Source: Sphingopyxis flava
GTDB taxonomy: Bacteria; Pseudomonadota; Alphaproteobacteria; Sphingomonadales; Sphingomonadaceae
Direction of reading: 5' to 3'
Assembly (NCBI RefSeq): GCF_900168005.1
Contig: NZ_FUYP01000003.1
Span: forward strand, 1-64,000
DNA: 64,000 nt
The notes beneath the pieces were generated by a model. The model saw nothing but the letters and a program-made list of their open reading frames with translations, had not been told where the DNA came from and made no database searches. Positions 1-9,600 of this stretch are shown here, piece by piece. Positions within the stretch are counted from its first letter, which is position 1, and every line of letters begins with the position of its first letter. A program made the translations under genes and the position numbers.

Positions 1-489
1 AATAAGATTTCCCCATGATCCACCTCCGAACCCGGTGAATCACAACTCAGACCTTTTGGGAATCCCCCGATTCCTATTTCTGGCACGATGCTCTAGAACC
101 GGCCGTCTCTGGACCGCGCGCCGCACCCAGGCGCTATACGGTCATCGGCCATGCCCGCCCGCGCCAACGGCAAGTGAATGCGACGATTTGGGCATTGCTC
201 GCGGGCATGCCGGTAACGATTATGCTTTTTGTGGCGGCGGCCTTCCTGCGCGAGCGCCTCTCCAGCGACACCTGCTGCTCAAACCTATATTGCAACCCCG
301 GCCGGGACGCAGCCAGCGTCGGCGGCGCTGCACCCAGCTGAATTGGCAATCACCAACCAACGCTGGGGATGAGGGAGAAGCCACTAAATCGCTGCCTGAT
401 GCGGCAATGTGGCATGCGATTTCCCGCTTCGCTCTGATCAGCTATGATCTCGGAGTTGCCGTTACCGAACAAGGACAATTGACAGGCGT
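1..489. other. no convincing gene at left edge
   Basis: I see no gene here that I can support. Two overlapping frames stay open across about 39-344. The frame ending at 344 contains a hydrophobic stretch (around WALLAGMPVTIMLFVAAAFL, about 187-246) followed by Arg-rich and Cys-containing sequence, but it has no convincing start or ribosome binding site. It could be a decayed membrane-protein gene or chance. The last 100 bases before 490 presumably hold the promoter of the following small membrane protein, but no clear sigma-70 elements stand out. Confidence 0.3.
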
Positions 490-954
490 ATGGACGATTT
501 CACTATTGCCCGTGCAATTCATATCTTCTCGGTTCTGATGTGGATCGGCGGTGTCGCCTTCGTGACGCTGGTGGTCATCCCGTCTATTCGCGCGAACCAT
601 CCGTCAGCGGAACGACTGTCGGCGTTCGATCGGATCGAAGGCCGCTTCGCGCCGCAGGCCCGGATTTGGGTGCTGCTTGCCGGCACCAGCGGCTTGTGGA
701 TGGTGCATCGCGGGGCGATGTGGGATCGGTTCGCCGATTTCCATTACTGGTGGATGCATGCGATGGTCGGCCTCTGGATGATCTTCATGACCATTCTCTT
801 CCTTGCCGAGCCATTGGTGATCCATCGCCGCATGAAGGCATCGCCCGATCCGGCGGGCGACTTCGCCAGGCTGGATTGGGGTCACCGGCTCCTGTTTCTC
901 CTGGCGACGATAACCGTGCTTGGCGCGGCGGGAGGCAGCCGCGGCCTGTTCTGA
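490..954 (+). CDS. small integral membrane protein, CopD/DUF2269-like
   Basis: A 154-aa protein with four likely membrane helices (about residues 6-30, 55-75, 84-108 and 131-150). The first helix carries His and Trp-Ile-Gly-Gly (AIHIFSVLMWIGGV), typical of the CopD/DUF2269-type group of small membrane proteins, some of which bind haem or copper through helix histidines. Further histidines lie near residues 73 and 83-87 (HYWWMHAM). It is convergent with the nnrS gene and ends 2 bases from it, so a role in redox or NO metabolism is possible but is only inferred from position. The ATG at 490 follows ACAGG. Exact family membership is not certain. Confidence 0.7.
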   Translation: MDDFTIARAIHIFSVLMWIGGVAFVTLVVIPSIRANHPSAERLSAFDRIEGRFAPQARIWVLLAGTSGLWMVHRGAMWDRFADFHYWWMHAMVGLWMIFMTILFLAEPLVIHRRMKASPDPAGDFARLDWGHRLLFLLATITVLGAAGGSRGLF

Positions 955-956
955 TT

Positions 957-2186
957 CTATCCCGAAGGATTGTCGACCCTCGCGGCGAAAAGCATCGGTC
1001 CATATATGGCGAGGAAGAGCAGGAAAGCGCCTCCCCAGCACAAGGCTGCAGCCTCGATGCCTATGGTATAGTCGACTAGGCCGACTGGCGCAGCAACGCG
1101 CAGCAGCGCACCAACAGTGATCAGGATGCAGGCCAGCACAGTCCCGCCGTCCGCCTTCAAGCTGCGTCCGGTATGTCCCAGAGTCGCGCGCGACATTACC
1201 GCCAGTATCATCGTCGCCATGGCGCCCGCCGTGAGCGCGTGGACTGCGGCCGAGCGGGAGAGGGGGGCGCCAAGTCCGGCCGCGGCGATCAGGAGCAACC
1301 CGACCGGGACCCAAAGATAGCCGATATGGAGGATGATCACGAGCGGATCGCGCACCGTCCGCCAGCCTCGCCATCGCGCCAGGCGGACCAGTTGCAATAG
1401 GGCCGCACCCGCAAGGACCCATGCGACCGCGGCGGCCTCGGGGGCAATGGTCCAGCCAAGAAGCGCGAGCGCGGTCACGCCAATCACCGCAAGGTCGAAG
1501 CGCGTCGGCTGTCCGGGCAGGCCTTCCTTCATGCCCTGCTTGGTCATCCAGTTGCGCGTGAAGGAGGGAATGATGCGACCGCCTATCAGCGAAATCATCA
1601 GCACGACGAGCGCGATTGCCGCGCGCCAGCCAATGTCGCGATCGCGGATGAGGCCGGAGCCTGCCGCATGGTCGAGCCCATTCGCGATACCGAACAGCAG
1701 TACCAGGCCGACCACCGGCAAGTTGCGGTTCTTCGTCGCGACGACCTCACGGCCGGCGACTGCTGCGAGTAGGAGATAGAAGCCCAGGTCGATGACTGCA
1801 GCAAGCATGGTGCCAATATATGAGGAGTAGAGAACCGCAAACCGCCCCGCCAGCCAGAGTCCCGTCAGTGCGGCGAGCGGCGTCCCGGCAATCGGGAGCC
1901 GCCCCGTCCAGTTGGGAATGGCGGTCAGAAGGAAGCCCGCCACGACGGCACCGACAAAGCCGAACAGCATTTCGTGGCGGTGCCATGCAAGCGGATCGAG
2001 CGTCGCGGGAAGCGTGACTACTCCGGCAAGCGTGCACAGCCACAAAGTCAGCGCGACCACCGCCCAGAGCGGGCCCAGGAAGAAGAACGGACGGAATGCG
2101 CCGCGCAAGAAGGGAGGCGAGGCCGCCATACGCGCGCGCCGCAGCGCGAGCATCCGTTCGCCTCTTGTCGTCTTTGCCTCGTTCAT
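957..2186 (-). CDS. nnrS: NnrS family haem-copper membrane protein
   Basis: A 409-aa polytopic protein with about 12 membrane helices. The signature WHRHEMLFGF near residues 68-77 and the following GFLLTAIPNWTGR are hallmarks of NnrS, an inner-membrane haem- and copper-containing protein tied to nitric oxide stress during nitrate or nitrite respiration. More conserved positions follow (GLDHAAG, and RNWMTKQG at about residue 210). It is the last gene of the minus-strand nar operon, 39 bases after the 68-aa gene. That placement fits protection from NO made as a by-product of NarGHI. Its biochemical activity is not settled for the family. Confidence 0.9.
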   Translation of the reverse strand: MNEAKTTRGERMLALRRARMAASPPFLRGAFRPFFFLGPLWAVVALTLWLCTLAGVVTLPATLDPLAWHRHEMLFGFVGAVVAGFLLTAIPNWTGRLPIAGTPLAALTGLWLAGRFAVLYSSYIGTMLAAVIDLGFYLLLAAVAGREVVATKNRNLPVVGLVLLFGIANGLDHAAGSGLIRDRDIGWRAAIALVVLMISLIGGRIIPSFTRNWMTKQGMKEGLPGQPTRFDLAVIGVTALALLGWTIAPEAAAVAWVLAGAALLQLVRLARWRGWRTVRDPLVIILHIGYLWVPVGLLLIAAAGLGAPLSRSAAVHALTAGAMATMILAVMSRATLGHTGRSLKADGGTVLACILITVGALLRVAAPVGLVDYTIGIEAAALCWGGAFLLFLAIYGPMLFAARVDNPSG

Positions 2187-2225
2187 CCCGATCTCATTCC
2201 TGTGTTTGCCGGGCCAATCCCGCGA

Positions 2226-2432
2226 TCACAGGATCAGGTAGAGGGTTATGGCAATACAAACGACGACGATCAAAAGCCAGATCCAGGGCCAAGCTTCGCC
2301 CTCGCCCTCCTTCGCCGATGCGGTGTCGATCGGCGCGGGCGTGGTCGACTTGGTATCGTAGACGGTCTCGGTGCGGCTCTTGAGGGCCGGGTTGAGCGGT
2401 GCGTCCGATTGCGCCTCGCGAGAATCATTCAT
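2226..2432 (-). CDS. small single-helix membrane protein of the nar operon, unknown
   Basis: A 68-aa protein starting MNDSREAQ. The first ~45 residues are polar and rich in Pro, Thr and Glu. One strongly hydrophobic helix (WPWIWLLIVVVCIAITLYLI) occupies the C-terminus, so this is a tail-anchored type of peptide. The ATG at 2432 overlaps the stop of the upstream 109-aa gene by 8 bases, which points to translational coupling and favours this start over an in-frame ATG 45 bases upstream. I do not recognise the family. Position between the PpiC-like gene and nnrS suggests a role in assembling or anchoring the nitrate respiration machinery, but this is inference. Confidence 0.65.
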   Translation of the reverse strand: MNDSREAQSDAPLNPALKSRTETVYDTKSTTPAPIDTASAKEGEGEAWPWIWLLIVVVCIAITLYLIL

Positions 2433-2754
2433 CTTTGGCTCCTGCCTCCTGGGGGATCGAATGGGCGCGACATCCAACCGCGCTCAGCCGCCAATGGACC
2501 ATCGCGGCGAGGCAGGTGCTTCCCGGGTCCGAGCTGTCTCGGAGGCTCGAGACCAGGGTCGCCCAGTCCTCCTCGTTCGCAAAGCGCGAGAAATCGGCGA
2601 CGGCCATGCGCGCATATCCGGCGATTCCGAGACCGACGCTCTTCGCGGCGCAGGCGGTGTCCTGGGCGAGCTGCGGGTCAGCATGCGCGAGCCAGCGCTC
2701 CAGTGCTCCTGCGGATCCACGCGCTGCCGCGAGAATGTCGCCGAGCATCACCAT
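2425..2754 (-). CDS. 109-aa hypothetical protein of the nar operon
   Basis: Starts MVMLGDIL; the ATG shares one base with the stop of the ppiC-like gene (TGATG), so the two are translationally coupled. Predominantly helical, with three cysteines (Cys near residues 34, 82 and 93) and conserved-looking Trp residues; no signal peptide or membrane helix. I do not recognise the family. A cytoplasmic accessory role in nitrate reductase maturation is possible, since the gene lies directly after narI and ppiC, but nothing in the sequence proves it. An in-frame ATG 36 bases upstream is less likely because it would begin inside ppiC. Confidence 0.6.
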   Translation of the reverse strand: MVMLGDILAAARGSAGALERWLAHADPQLAQDTACAAKSVGLGIAGYARMAVADFSRFANEEDWATLVSSLRDSSDPGSTCLAAMVHWRLSAVGCRAHSIPQEAGAKDE

Positions 2755-3647
2755 CAACCGTTCGCTCCGATTATCACGCCTTCCACGCACCCGCGCCCGG
2801 CGAGGGCCGCGACGTAGCGCGCCGACGCCATCGTCCAGCTCCTCGCCTCGAGCATCTCGCCAATCTTCCCGCGCACCACCTCATAGGGAAGGGTGCGGCC
2901 GGTGATCCTTCGCTGCAGCCGCAGGACATGCCATCCGAAGCGGGACCGGACCGGTTCGCGGCCCGTCGAGCCATCCGCGAGCTGCTCCAGTGCCGACTGT
3001 ATCTCCGCCACGAGCTCGCCGCGGCGGACTTGGCCGAGCGCCCCGTCCTGCTGAGCGGAGGCGCAAGCGGAATGCGCGCGCGCGGCCGCCGCGAAGGCTG
3101 CAGGATCGTCGCCCACTGCCTCAGCAATGTCCCTTGCCCGCCGCTCGGCTGTGCTCCATCCATCGGCCTGGCCCGTTTCCGGTTCGATCAGGATGTGCGC
3201 CGCCTCGAACAGGTCCGGCGTACGAAACCGCCCGCGGTTCGCGTCATAATAGCGGCGGCATTCGGCGTCGTCCGGCCGCTCCGGTTCGATCTGAGTCTCA
3301 AGCACAGCGCGAACGAGCGCATCGTCTTCAGGCTCACGGCGTCCCGCATCGTCCTCCTCCGGCTCCGCCTCCAGTCCGAGGCGCCGAGCTTCCTGAAGCA
3401 GCAGCTCGCGCACAGCGAGCGCCCGCGCCGCTTCCATCCAGGCGGTTTCCATGTCCGGCGCCGGATGGTGCTGGATTTCGCGGGCGATCGCTTCGGGCGC
3501 GATCTCGATGCCGTTGACGCGAACCTCGCTGAAGCTCGGCGGCGGCGGCAGCAGGGGCTCAGGCCCACCGCAGCCGCCGCTGGCGCAGGCGGACGGCATC
3601 TCAGGGCGCGGCCGATCGAGATCGAGAACGTCGGGCTTGCGGCTCAT
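2754..3647 (-). CDS. PpiC-type peptidyl-prolyl isomerase, nitrate reductase-associated
   Basis: A 297-aa protein. The N-terminus holds a Cys-rich patch (CASGGCGG around residues 17-24) followed by Pro-rich sequence. Residues ~40-110 resemble the SurA/PrsA N-terminal helical domain, and residues ~140-250 form a parvulin domain (AAHILIEP, then DGALGQVRRGELV and FGWHVLRL). Parvulins catalyse cis-trans isomerisation of proline bonds. There is no obvious export signal, so it may act on the cytoplasmic NarGH complex. The ATG overlaps the narI stop by 4 bases (ATGA). PpiC-like genes next to narGHJI are known in several proteobacteria, where they are assumed to help enzyme assembly. Confidence 0.85.
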   Translation of the reverse strand: MSRKPDVLDLDRPRPEMPSACASGGCGGPEPLLPPPPSFSEVRVNGIEIAPEAIAREIQHHPAPDMETAWMEAARALAVRELLLQEARRLGLEAEPEEDDAGRREPEDDALVRAVLETQIEPERPDDAECRRYYDANRGRFRTPDLFEAAHILIEPETGQADGWSTAERRARDIAEAVGDDPAAFAAAARAHSACASAQQDGALGQVRRGELVAEIQSALEQLADGSTGREPVRSRFGWHVLRLQRRITGRTLPYEVVRGKIGEMLEARSWTMASARYVAALAGRGCVEGVIIGANG

Positions 3648-4438
3648 GTCGTTTGCCCTTCCTGCGTGTGCTGGCGCATCACCGTGTCGCCGCCGTAGCT
3701 CGGCGCCCCGCCGGCAGGGCCATGCGTCGGCGAGAGGAAGCGTTTGCGCAGCGGCATGCGCGAGCGGACGATCTGATAGCCGGGGCGCAACAGGAACCAG
3801 ATGGGCGCGCTCCAGATATGGACCAGACGCGTAAACGGCGTGATCAGGAACAGCGTGAGCCCGAGAATGATGTGGAGCTTGTAGACGAGCGCCACATCGG
3901 CGATTTCCTCCGGTGCACCGGGATTGAGCGTCAGGATGCCGTTGGCCCAATTCATGAAGCGCAGCATTTCGCGGCCGTCCATGTGCTGCATCGTCCAGAA
4001 CGTCGTCAGGATGCCGAGCGTCAATTGAACCCAGATCAATACGAGGACCAGGATGTCCCCCCAGGAAGAACTGCGCCGGATGCGCGGATCGACCAGACGG
4101 CGATGCAGGAGCAGAGTGCAGCCGATGTAGGCGGTGACGCCCGCGAGCCCGCCGACCACGAGCGCAGCGGTCTGCTTGAACGCATGGCCGATCCCCAATC
4201 GGTCGATGACCGTGACCGGTGTGAGAAGCCCCACGAAATGGCCGAAGAGCAGGATGAGGATGCCCATGTGGAAGAGGTTGGAGCCCAGCACCATCTGTTT
4301 GCGGCGCAGGAACTGGCTCGACTGCGAGCGCCAACTGAACTGGTTTGCATCGAAGCGCAGGATGCTGCCGACCACCAGCACGGTGACGGCGAGGTAGGGA
4401 TACCAGCCGAAAGCGAGTTGGTTGATGAACCCATTCAT
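3644..4438 (-). CDS. narI: respiratory nitrate reductase gamma subunit (cytochrome b)
   Basis: A 264-aa integral membrane protein with five helices, the haem b subunit that takes electrons from quinol and passes them to NarH. Histidines that would ligate the two b haems are visible in helix 2 (NLFHMGILILLFGHF, near residues 57 and 67) and in the last helix (KLHIILG and RLVHIW). About 30 residues at the C-terminus extend beyond the usual NarI core and are polar. It overlaps narJ by 4 bases at its start and ppiC by 4 bases at its end, within one operon. Confidence 0.95.
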   Translation of the reverse strand: MNGFINQLAFGWYPYLAVTVLVVGSILRFDANQFSWRSQSSQFLRRKQMVLGSNLFHMGILILLFGHFVGLLTPVTVIDRLGIGHAFKQTAALVVGGLAGVTAYIGCTLLLHRRLVDPRIRRSSSWGDILVLVLIWVQLTLGILTTFWTMQHMDGREMLRFMNWANGILTLNPGAPEEIADVALVYKLHIILGLTLFLITPFTRLVHIWSAPIWFLLRPGYQIVRSRMPLRKRFLSPTHGPAGGAPSYGGDTVMRQHTQEGQTT

Positions 4439-5133
4439 TGTCCCGTCTCCCTTTCGACCGGGCGGTTCGAGGCGCGGATCCTGGCGACCACGCCGGTAGG
4501 GCCGCCCATTTCATGCGCTGCGGATGCGAGGAAGGTGACCGGCGCTTCTTCCCATTCTTCGTCGATCTTCGCCGGGTTTTCCTCGGGCGTACGCTCCTGA
4601 AGTTCGGCGAGCGCCGCTGCGTCGGGACTTGCTCCCGCCAGGGCGAGGAGCGCATGGAAAATGCCAGCATAGGGCGCTTGGCGTTCATCGAGTCGCTCGG
4701 CGAGCGCCGCAAAGACATGCGCCGGCTGTCCCAGCATCTCCCGCGCTTCCGACGGCGACAGGCACGATGCGAATTCGAGGAAGACCGGAACGAAGTCGGG
4801 CAGCTCGCTGGTGTCGAGCAGGAAGCCGCTCTGCGCATATTGCTGGCCAAGGTCGATCATCGCTTGGCCGCGCTCGCGGCTGTCGCCGTGAACGTGCTCG
4901 AAGAGGTGGAGCGAGAGCTTGCGCGAGCGGTCGAACAATTCGCTGTAGGCGGCCTGAAGATCGAGCAGATCCTCGCGATCGAGGCCTAGAAGCAGGGGTT
5001 CGAGCTTTTCGAGTACGCGTTCCGGCAGCGCCTGTTCTTCGCGCAGAACGCGGCGCACTTCGCTCGCGTTCTCCTGGAGCTCGGCCGAGGGGTAGCCGAG
5101 CAGCGCCGCCAGGGCTTTGAGCGTCATCCTCAT
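4435..5133 (-). CDS. narJ: nitrate reductase molybdenum cofactor assembly chaperone
   Basis: A 232-aa soluble protein of the NarJ/TorD chaperone family, which holds apo-NarGH until the molybdenum cofactor is inserted and the complex docks on NarI. The family pattern is seen in LGYPSAEL near the start, the FDRSRKLSLHLFEHVHGDSR motif around residues 67-86, and DFVPVFLEF at about 113-121. The C-terminal third is acidic and less conserved. The ATG at 5133 overlaps the narH stop by ATGA; a second Met two codons on is an alternative start. It sits in the standard narGHJI order. Confidence 0.95.
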   Translation of the reverse strand: MRMTLKALAALLGYPSAELQENASEVRRVLREEQALPERVLEKLEPLLLGLDREDLLDLQAAYSELFDRSRKLSLHLFEHVHGDSRERGQAMIDLGQQYAQSGFLLDTSELPDFVPVFLEFASCLSPSEAREMLGQPAHVFAALAERLDERQAPYAGIFHALLALAGASPDAAALAELQERTPEENPAKIDEEWEEAPVTFLASAAHEMGGPTGVVARIRASNRPVERETGQ

Positions 5134-6656
5134 GTCGGTGCATCCATATAGCGCTTTTTCGGCGTTCGCTTGGCGCCGCCGAACAGATTGAGCGTAGTCG
5201 ATCCATTGGTCCCTTCGCGGAATCCGAAACCGGACGAGCCGCGCAGCGCATAGGCGTCCTCCTCGAGCTCGCGGTGCGTCGTCGGGATCACGTATCGGTC
5301 CTCATAGGCTGCAAGCGCCATGATCTTGTACATTTCCTCTATTTTTTCGCGCGTGAGGCCGACGCGCTCGGGAATCGACTCGTCGATGCGTCCTTCGATC
5401 GACTTGGCGCGCATGTAGGAGCGCATGGCCAGCATGCGTTCGAGCGCTGCCGCAATCGGCTCCTCGGCGCCGGCGGTCAGCAGGTTGGCAAGGTAGCGCA
5501 GCGGAATGCGCAGCGACCTGACATCGGGCATTCCGTCCTTTGCCGACATCTTGCCCGCCTCGGCCGCCGACTGGATGGGCGACAAAGGCGGCACGTACCA
5601 GACCATCGGCAGCGTGCGGAATTCGGGGTGGAGCGGGAAGGCGACCTTCCACTCGACCGCCATTTTGTAGACAGGTGATCGCGTCGCCGCCTCGAGCCAT
5701 TGTTCGGGCACACCTTCGCGCCGTGCCGCTTCCTGCACGGCAACATCGTCGGGATCGAGGAACAGGCCGAGCTGTGCGCCGTAGAGGTCCTTCGGATCTT
5801 CGACCGAGGCCGCAGCTTCGATCCGGTCGGCGTCATAGAGAAGGACGCCGAGATAGCGGATGCGGCCAACGCAGGTCTCGGAGCAGACGGTGGGCTGCCC
5901 TGTCTCGATCCGCGGATAACAGAAGATGCACTTCTCGGATTTGCCGGTCGACCAATTGTAATAGATTTTCTTGTAGGGGCAGCCCGAGACGCACATCCGC
6001 CAGCCGCGGCACTTTTCCTGGTCGATCAGCACGATGCCATCCTCGGCGCGCTTGTAGATCGCGCCTGATGGGCACGAGGCGAGACAGGAGGGGTTGAGGC
6101 AGTGCTCGCACAACCTCGGTAAGTACATCATGAAGGTTTTCTCGAACTGGCCGTAAATCTCCTTCTCGACGCCCTCGAAATTACAGTCGTGGCTACGTTT
6201 GGCGAACTCCCCGCCTAGCATGTCCTCCCAATTGCCGCTCCACTCGATCTTGTCGAGGGCCTCGCCGGTGAGCAGGGAGCGCGGCCGGGCAGTGGGCTGC
6301 GCCTGGAGCTCGGGTGCGGCCTGCAGCCATTCATATTCGAAGGTATAGGGTTCGTAGAAATCATCGATCTCCGGCAAGTGCGGATTGGCGAAGATCTTCG
6401 AGAGGATGCGCCATTTGGCGCCTTGCCGGGGCTGGATCTTGCCGTTCTTCTTGCGGATCCAGCCGCCCTTCCAACGCTCCTGGTTCTCCCAGTCCTTGGG
6501 ATAGCCTATGCCCGGCTTGGTCTCGACATTGTTGAACCAGACATATTCGACGCCTTCGCGGTTGGTCCAAACATTCTTGCAGGTGATCGAGCAGGTATGA
6601 CAGCCAATGCATTTGTCGAGGTTGAGCACCATGGCGATTTGTGCGCGGACTCTCAT
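5130..6656 (-). CDS. narH: respiratory nitrate reductase beta subunit (iron-sulfur)
   Basis: A 508-aa electron-transfer subunit carrying four iron-sulfur clusters between NarI haems and the NarG active site. All cysteine groups are visible: CIGCHTCSITC near the N-terminus, CEHCLNPSCLASCPSGAI, CRGWRMCVSGCP and CIFCYPRIETG with CSETC. The third group has Trp where a fourth Cys would be, the usual feature that makes a 3Fe-4S cluster in NarH. Start MRVRAQIAMVLNLDKC chosen because it matches the family start and overlaps the narG stop by 4 bases; an upstream in-frame ATG would extend into narG. Confidence 0.97.
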   Translation of the reverse strand: MRVRAQIAMVLNLDKCIGCHTCSITCKNVWTNREGVEYVWFNNVETKPGIGYPKDWENQERWKGGWIRKKNGKIQPRQGAKWRILSKIFANPHLPEIDDFYEPYTFEYEWLQAAPELQAQPTARPRSLLTGEALDKIEWSGNWEDMLGGEFAKRSHDCNFEGVEKEIYGQFEKTFMMYLPRLCEHCLNPSCLASCPSGAIYKRAEDGIVLIDQEKCRGWRMCVSGCPYKKIYYNWSTGKSEKCIFCYPRIETGQPTVCSETCVGRIRYLGVLLYDADRIEAAASVEDPKDLYGAQLGLFLDPDDVAVQEAARREGVPEQWLEAATRSPVYKMAVEWKVAFPLHPEFRTLPMVWYVPPLSPIQSAAEAGKMSAKDGMPDVRSLRIPLRYLANLLTAGAEEPIAAALERMLAMRSYMRAKSIEGRIDESIPERVGLTREKIEEMYKIMALAAYEDRYVIPTTHRELEEDAYALRGSSGFGFREGTNGSTTLNLFGGAKRTPKKRYMDAPT

Positions 6657-9600
6657 TCTGCTGCCTCCACTTTCGTGCCGGTTCCCCAATCAGCGGTGCC
6701 GCCAGCGACATTGGCGTCATCATCGGCGCGCTTGTCGAACCAGTTCACTTCGCTCATCTTCCTGAGGATCACAAACTCGTCGCGGTTGGCGCCGACGGTT
6801 CCATAATAGTTGAAGCCATAGGCCAGCTGGGCATAGCCGCCGATCATGTGCGTCGGCTTCATGTTGATCCGCGTCACCGAATTGTGGACGCCGCCGCGCT
6901 GTCCGGTGATTTCGGAGCCGACCGTGTTCACCAGCTTTTCCTGGGCGTGGTACATGATCGCCGAACCCGGCATGATCCGCTGTGATACGATCGCCCGGGC
7001 GGTCAGCGCACCGTTGATGTTGAACACCTCTATCCAGTCATTGTCCTCGATACCGGCGGCGCGCGCATCCTCCTCGCTGATCCAGACCGTCGGACCGCCG
7101 CGGTTGAGGCTGAGGAGGATCAGATTCTCGGTGTAGGTCGAGTGGATGCCCCATTTCTGGTGCGGCGTAAGGATGTTAAGCAGGATTTCCTTGTTGCCGT
7201 TGGGCAGCCTGCCGACCACGTCATGGACCGTCTTGGTGTCGATCGGTGGCCGCCAAGTGACGAAGCCCTCGCCGAACGCGCGCATCCAGTGATGGTCCTG
7301 GTAGAGCGACTGGCGGCCGGTCAGCGTGCGCCACGGGATCAATTCATGGACATTGGTGTAGCCGGCATTGTAGCAGACCTTCTCGCTTTCGAGGCCCGAC
7401 CAGATCGGCGAGGAGATGATCTTGCGCGGCTGTGCGGCAACGTCGCGGAAGCGGATCTTCTCCTCTTCCTTGCCCTCGGCGAGATGTCGATGGTCACGGC
7501 CGGTGATTGCGCCGAGCGATTCCCAGGCCTTTAGCGCAACTTCACCGTTTGTCTCAGGTGCGAGCATGAGGATCGTCTCGCAGGCGTCGATGTCCGTATC
7601 GATCTTGGGCCGGCCTTTGGTGGGCCCCTCGAGCACGCGACCGTTGAGGTCGCCGAGGAGCCCCACCTCGTGCGTCACATCCCACAAGATACCCTTGGCG
7701 CCATTGCCAAGGTTTTCCAGCGCCGGCCCCATCGAGGTGAAGCGCGCGAAGGTCTCCGGATAGTTGCGCTCGACCAACTGAACCGCGGGCATGGTCCTGC
7801 CGGGGATCGGATCGCACTCGCCCTTCAGCCAGTCCTTAGGCTCATAGGGCTGGGCCAGCTCTCCGGGCGTGTCGTGCTGGATGGGGCTGAGCACGACGTC
7901 GTGCTCGATGCCTAGCACCTCGGGTGCGACGTCGGAGAATTTTTTCGCGATCGAGCGGAAGATGTTCCAGTCGCTCCTGCTCTCCCAAGCCGGGTCTACC
8001 GCCGCGGTCAGCGGGTGTATGAAGGGGTGCATGTCCGAGGTGTTGAGGTCGTGCTTTTCGTACCAGGTCGCGGTCGGCAGCACGACGTCGGCGTAGATGC
8101 TGGTGGTCGACATGCGAAAGTCGATGTTGACCATGAGGTCGAGCTTGCCCACCGGCGCCTCGTCGCGCCAGACCACATCCTGCGGTCGGTCGATCCGCTC
8201 GGCGTCGGTGTCGGTGCCGACCACGCCGTGCAGCGATCCGATCAGGTGCTTGAGGAAATATTCGTGACCCTTGCCGCTCGCGCCCAGCACGTTCGAGCGC
8301 CAGAAGAACATGTTGCGCGGCCAGTTCATTGGGTTATCGGGATCGAGGCTCGAAGGCTTGATCTCACCGGATTTCCAGCCATCGGCGACTACGCTCGCTG
8401 GGTCGGCCTTGGTCTCGTGGAGATGGCGGCCGAGCTCGATAGGATTGAGCTGGAGCTGCGGTGCGGAGGGCAGCCAGCCCATCCGCTCCGCCTTGGCGTT
8501 GAAGTCGAGCAGGCTACCGGACCAGTCGCCTTCGGGCGCGAGCGGCGAGAGGATCTCCGACATCCTCAGCGTCTCGTAGCGCCATTGATCTGTGTGCGCG
8601 TAGAAGAAGCTCGTGCCGTTCATCTGGCGGGGCGGGCGTGTCCAGTCGAGCCCGAAGGCAAGCGGGAGCCAACCCGTCTGCGGCCGCAACTTCTCCTGGC
8701 CGACATAATGCGACCAGCCGCCGCCCGACTGGCCGATGCAGCCGCACATCACGAGCAGCGCGATGATGCCGCGGTAGCTCATATCCATGTGATACCAGTG
8801 ATTGAGCCCGGCCCCGAGGATCACCATCGACCGGCCTTTGGTGATCTCGGCGTTGGTGGCGAATTCGCGCGCCACCTGGATGATTGCCTGGCGCGGAACG
8901 CCGGTTACCTTCTCTGCCCAGGCAGGGGTGAACGGCACGTCGTCGTCGAAGCTCTGGGCGACATTCTCGCCGCCAAAGCCCCGGTCGACGCCATAGTTGG
9001 CGCAGAACAGATCGAACACCGTTGCGACGGCGACGCTGCTTCCGTCTGCGAGCGCTACGCGCTTGACCGGTATATTACGCAGCAGCACCTCGTCATGGCT
9101 CGTCGCCACGAAGTCATGGGGAGCGGTCGAGCCGAAATAGGGGAAGGCGACCGCCTCGATCCTATCGTGCGCATCGGCAAGGGTCGTTCGAAGCCGGGTT
9201 TGCCTGCCGTTGCGGTCCTTTTCCTCGAGGTTCCACTTGCCCTGCTCGCCCCAGCGGAAGCCGGCGGTACCGAGCGGCGCCACAAGTTCGCCGCTCGCAT
9301 CGTCGAAGGCGACCGGCTTCCAGTCGCTATTGTTGGTCTCGCCGAGCGCGCCTTCGATGTCGGCAGCCCTTAGCATGCGGTCCGGTACGAGTTTCCCGTC
9401 GCGTTCGGCGAGCCGGACAAGAAAGGGGAAATCCGAGTAGCGGCGGGTATAGTCCGCAAAATATTCGGCCTGGCGCTCAATGTGGAATTCCTTGAGCACG
9501 ACATGACCGAGCGCAAGCGCAAGTGCGGCATCGGTTCCCTGCTTGGGGTGGAGCCACATATCCGAGAATTTCGCCGCCTCGTTGAAGTCGGGCGCAATGA

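Noticed and set aside
1974-3698. A 574-codon plus-strand open frame across nnrS and ppiC
   Set aside because: It is antisense to well-supported nar operon genes; its composition is Arg/Pro-rich and typical of frames opened by high GC.
2754-4850. A 698-codon frame that would fuse another domain to the PpiC-like protein
   Set aside because: The upstream part is an out-of-frame reading of narJ and narI; the ATG at 3647 overlapping narI is the natural start.
8015-9373. 452-codon antisense frame inside narG
   Set aside because: narG is complete and conserved across this stretch.
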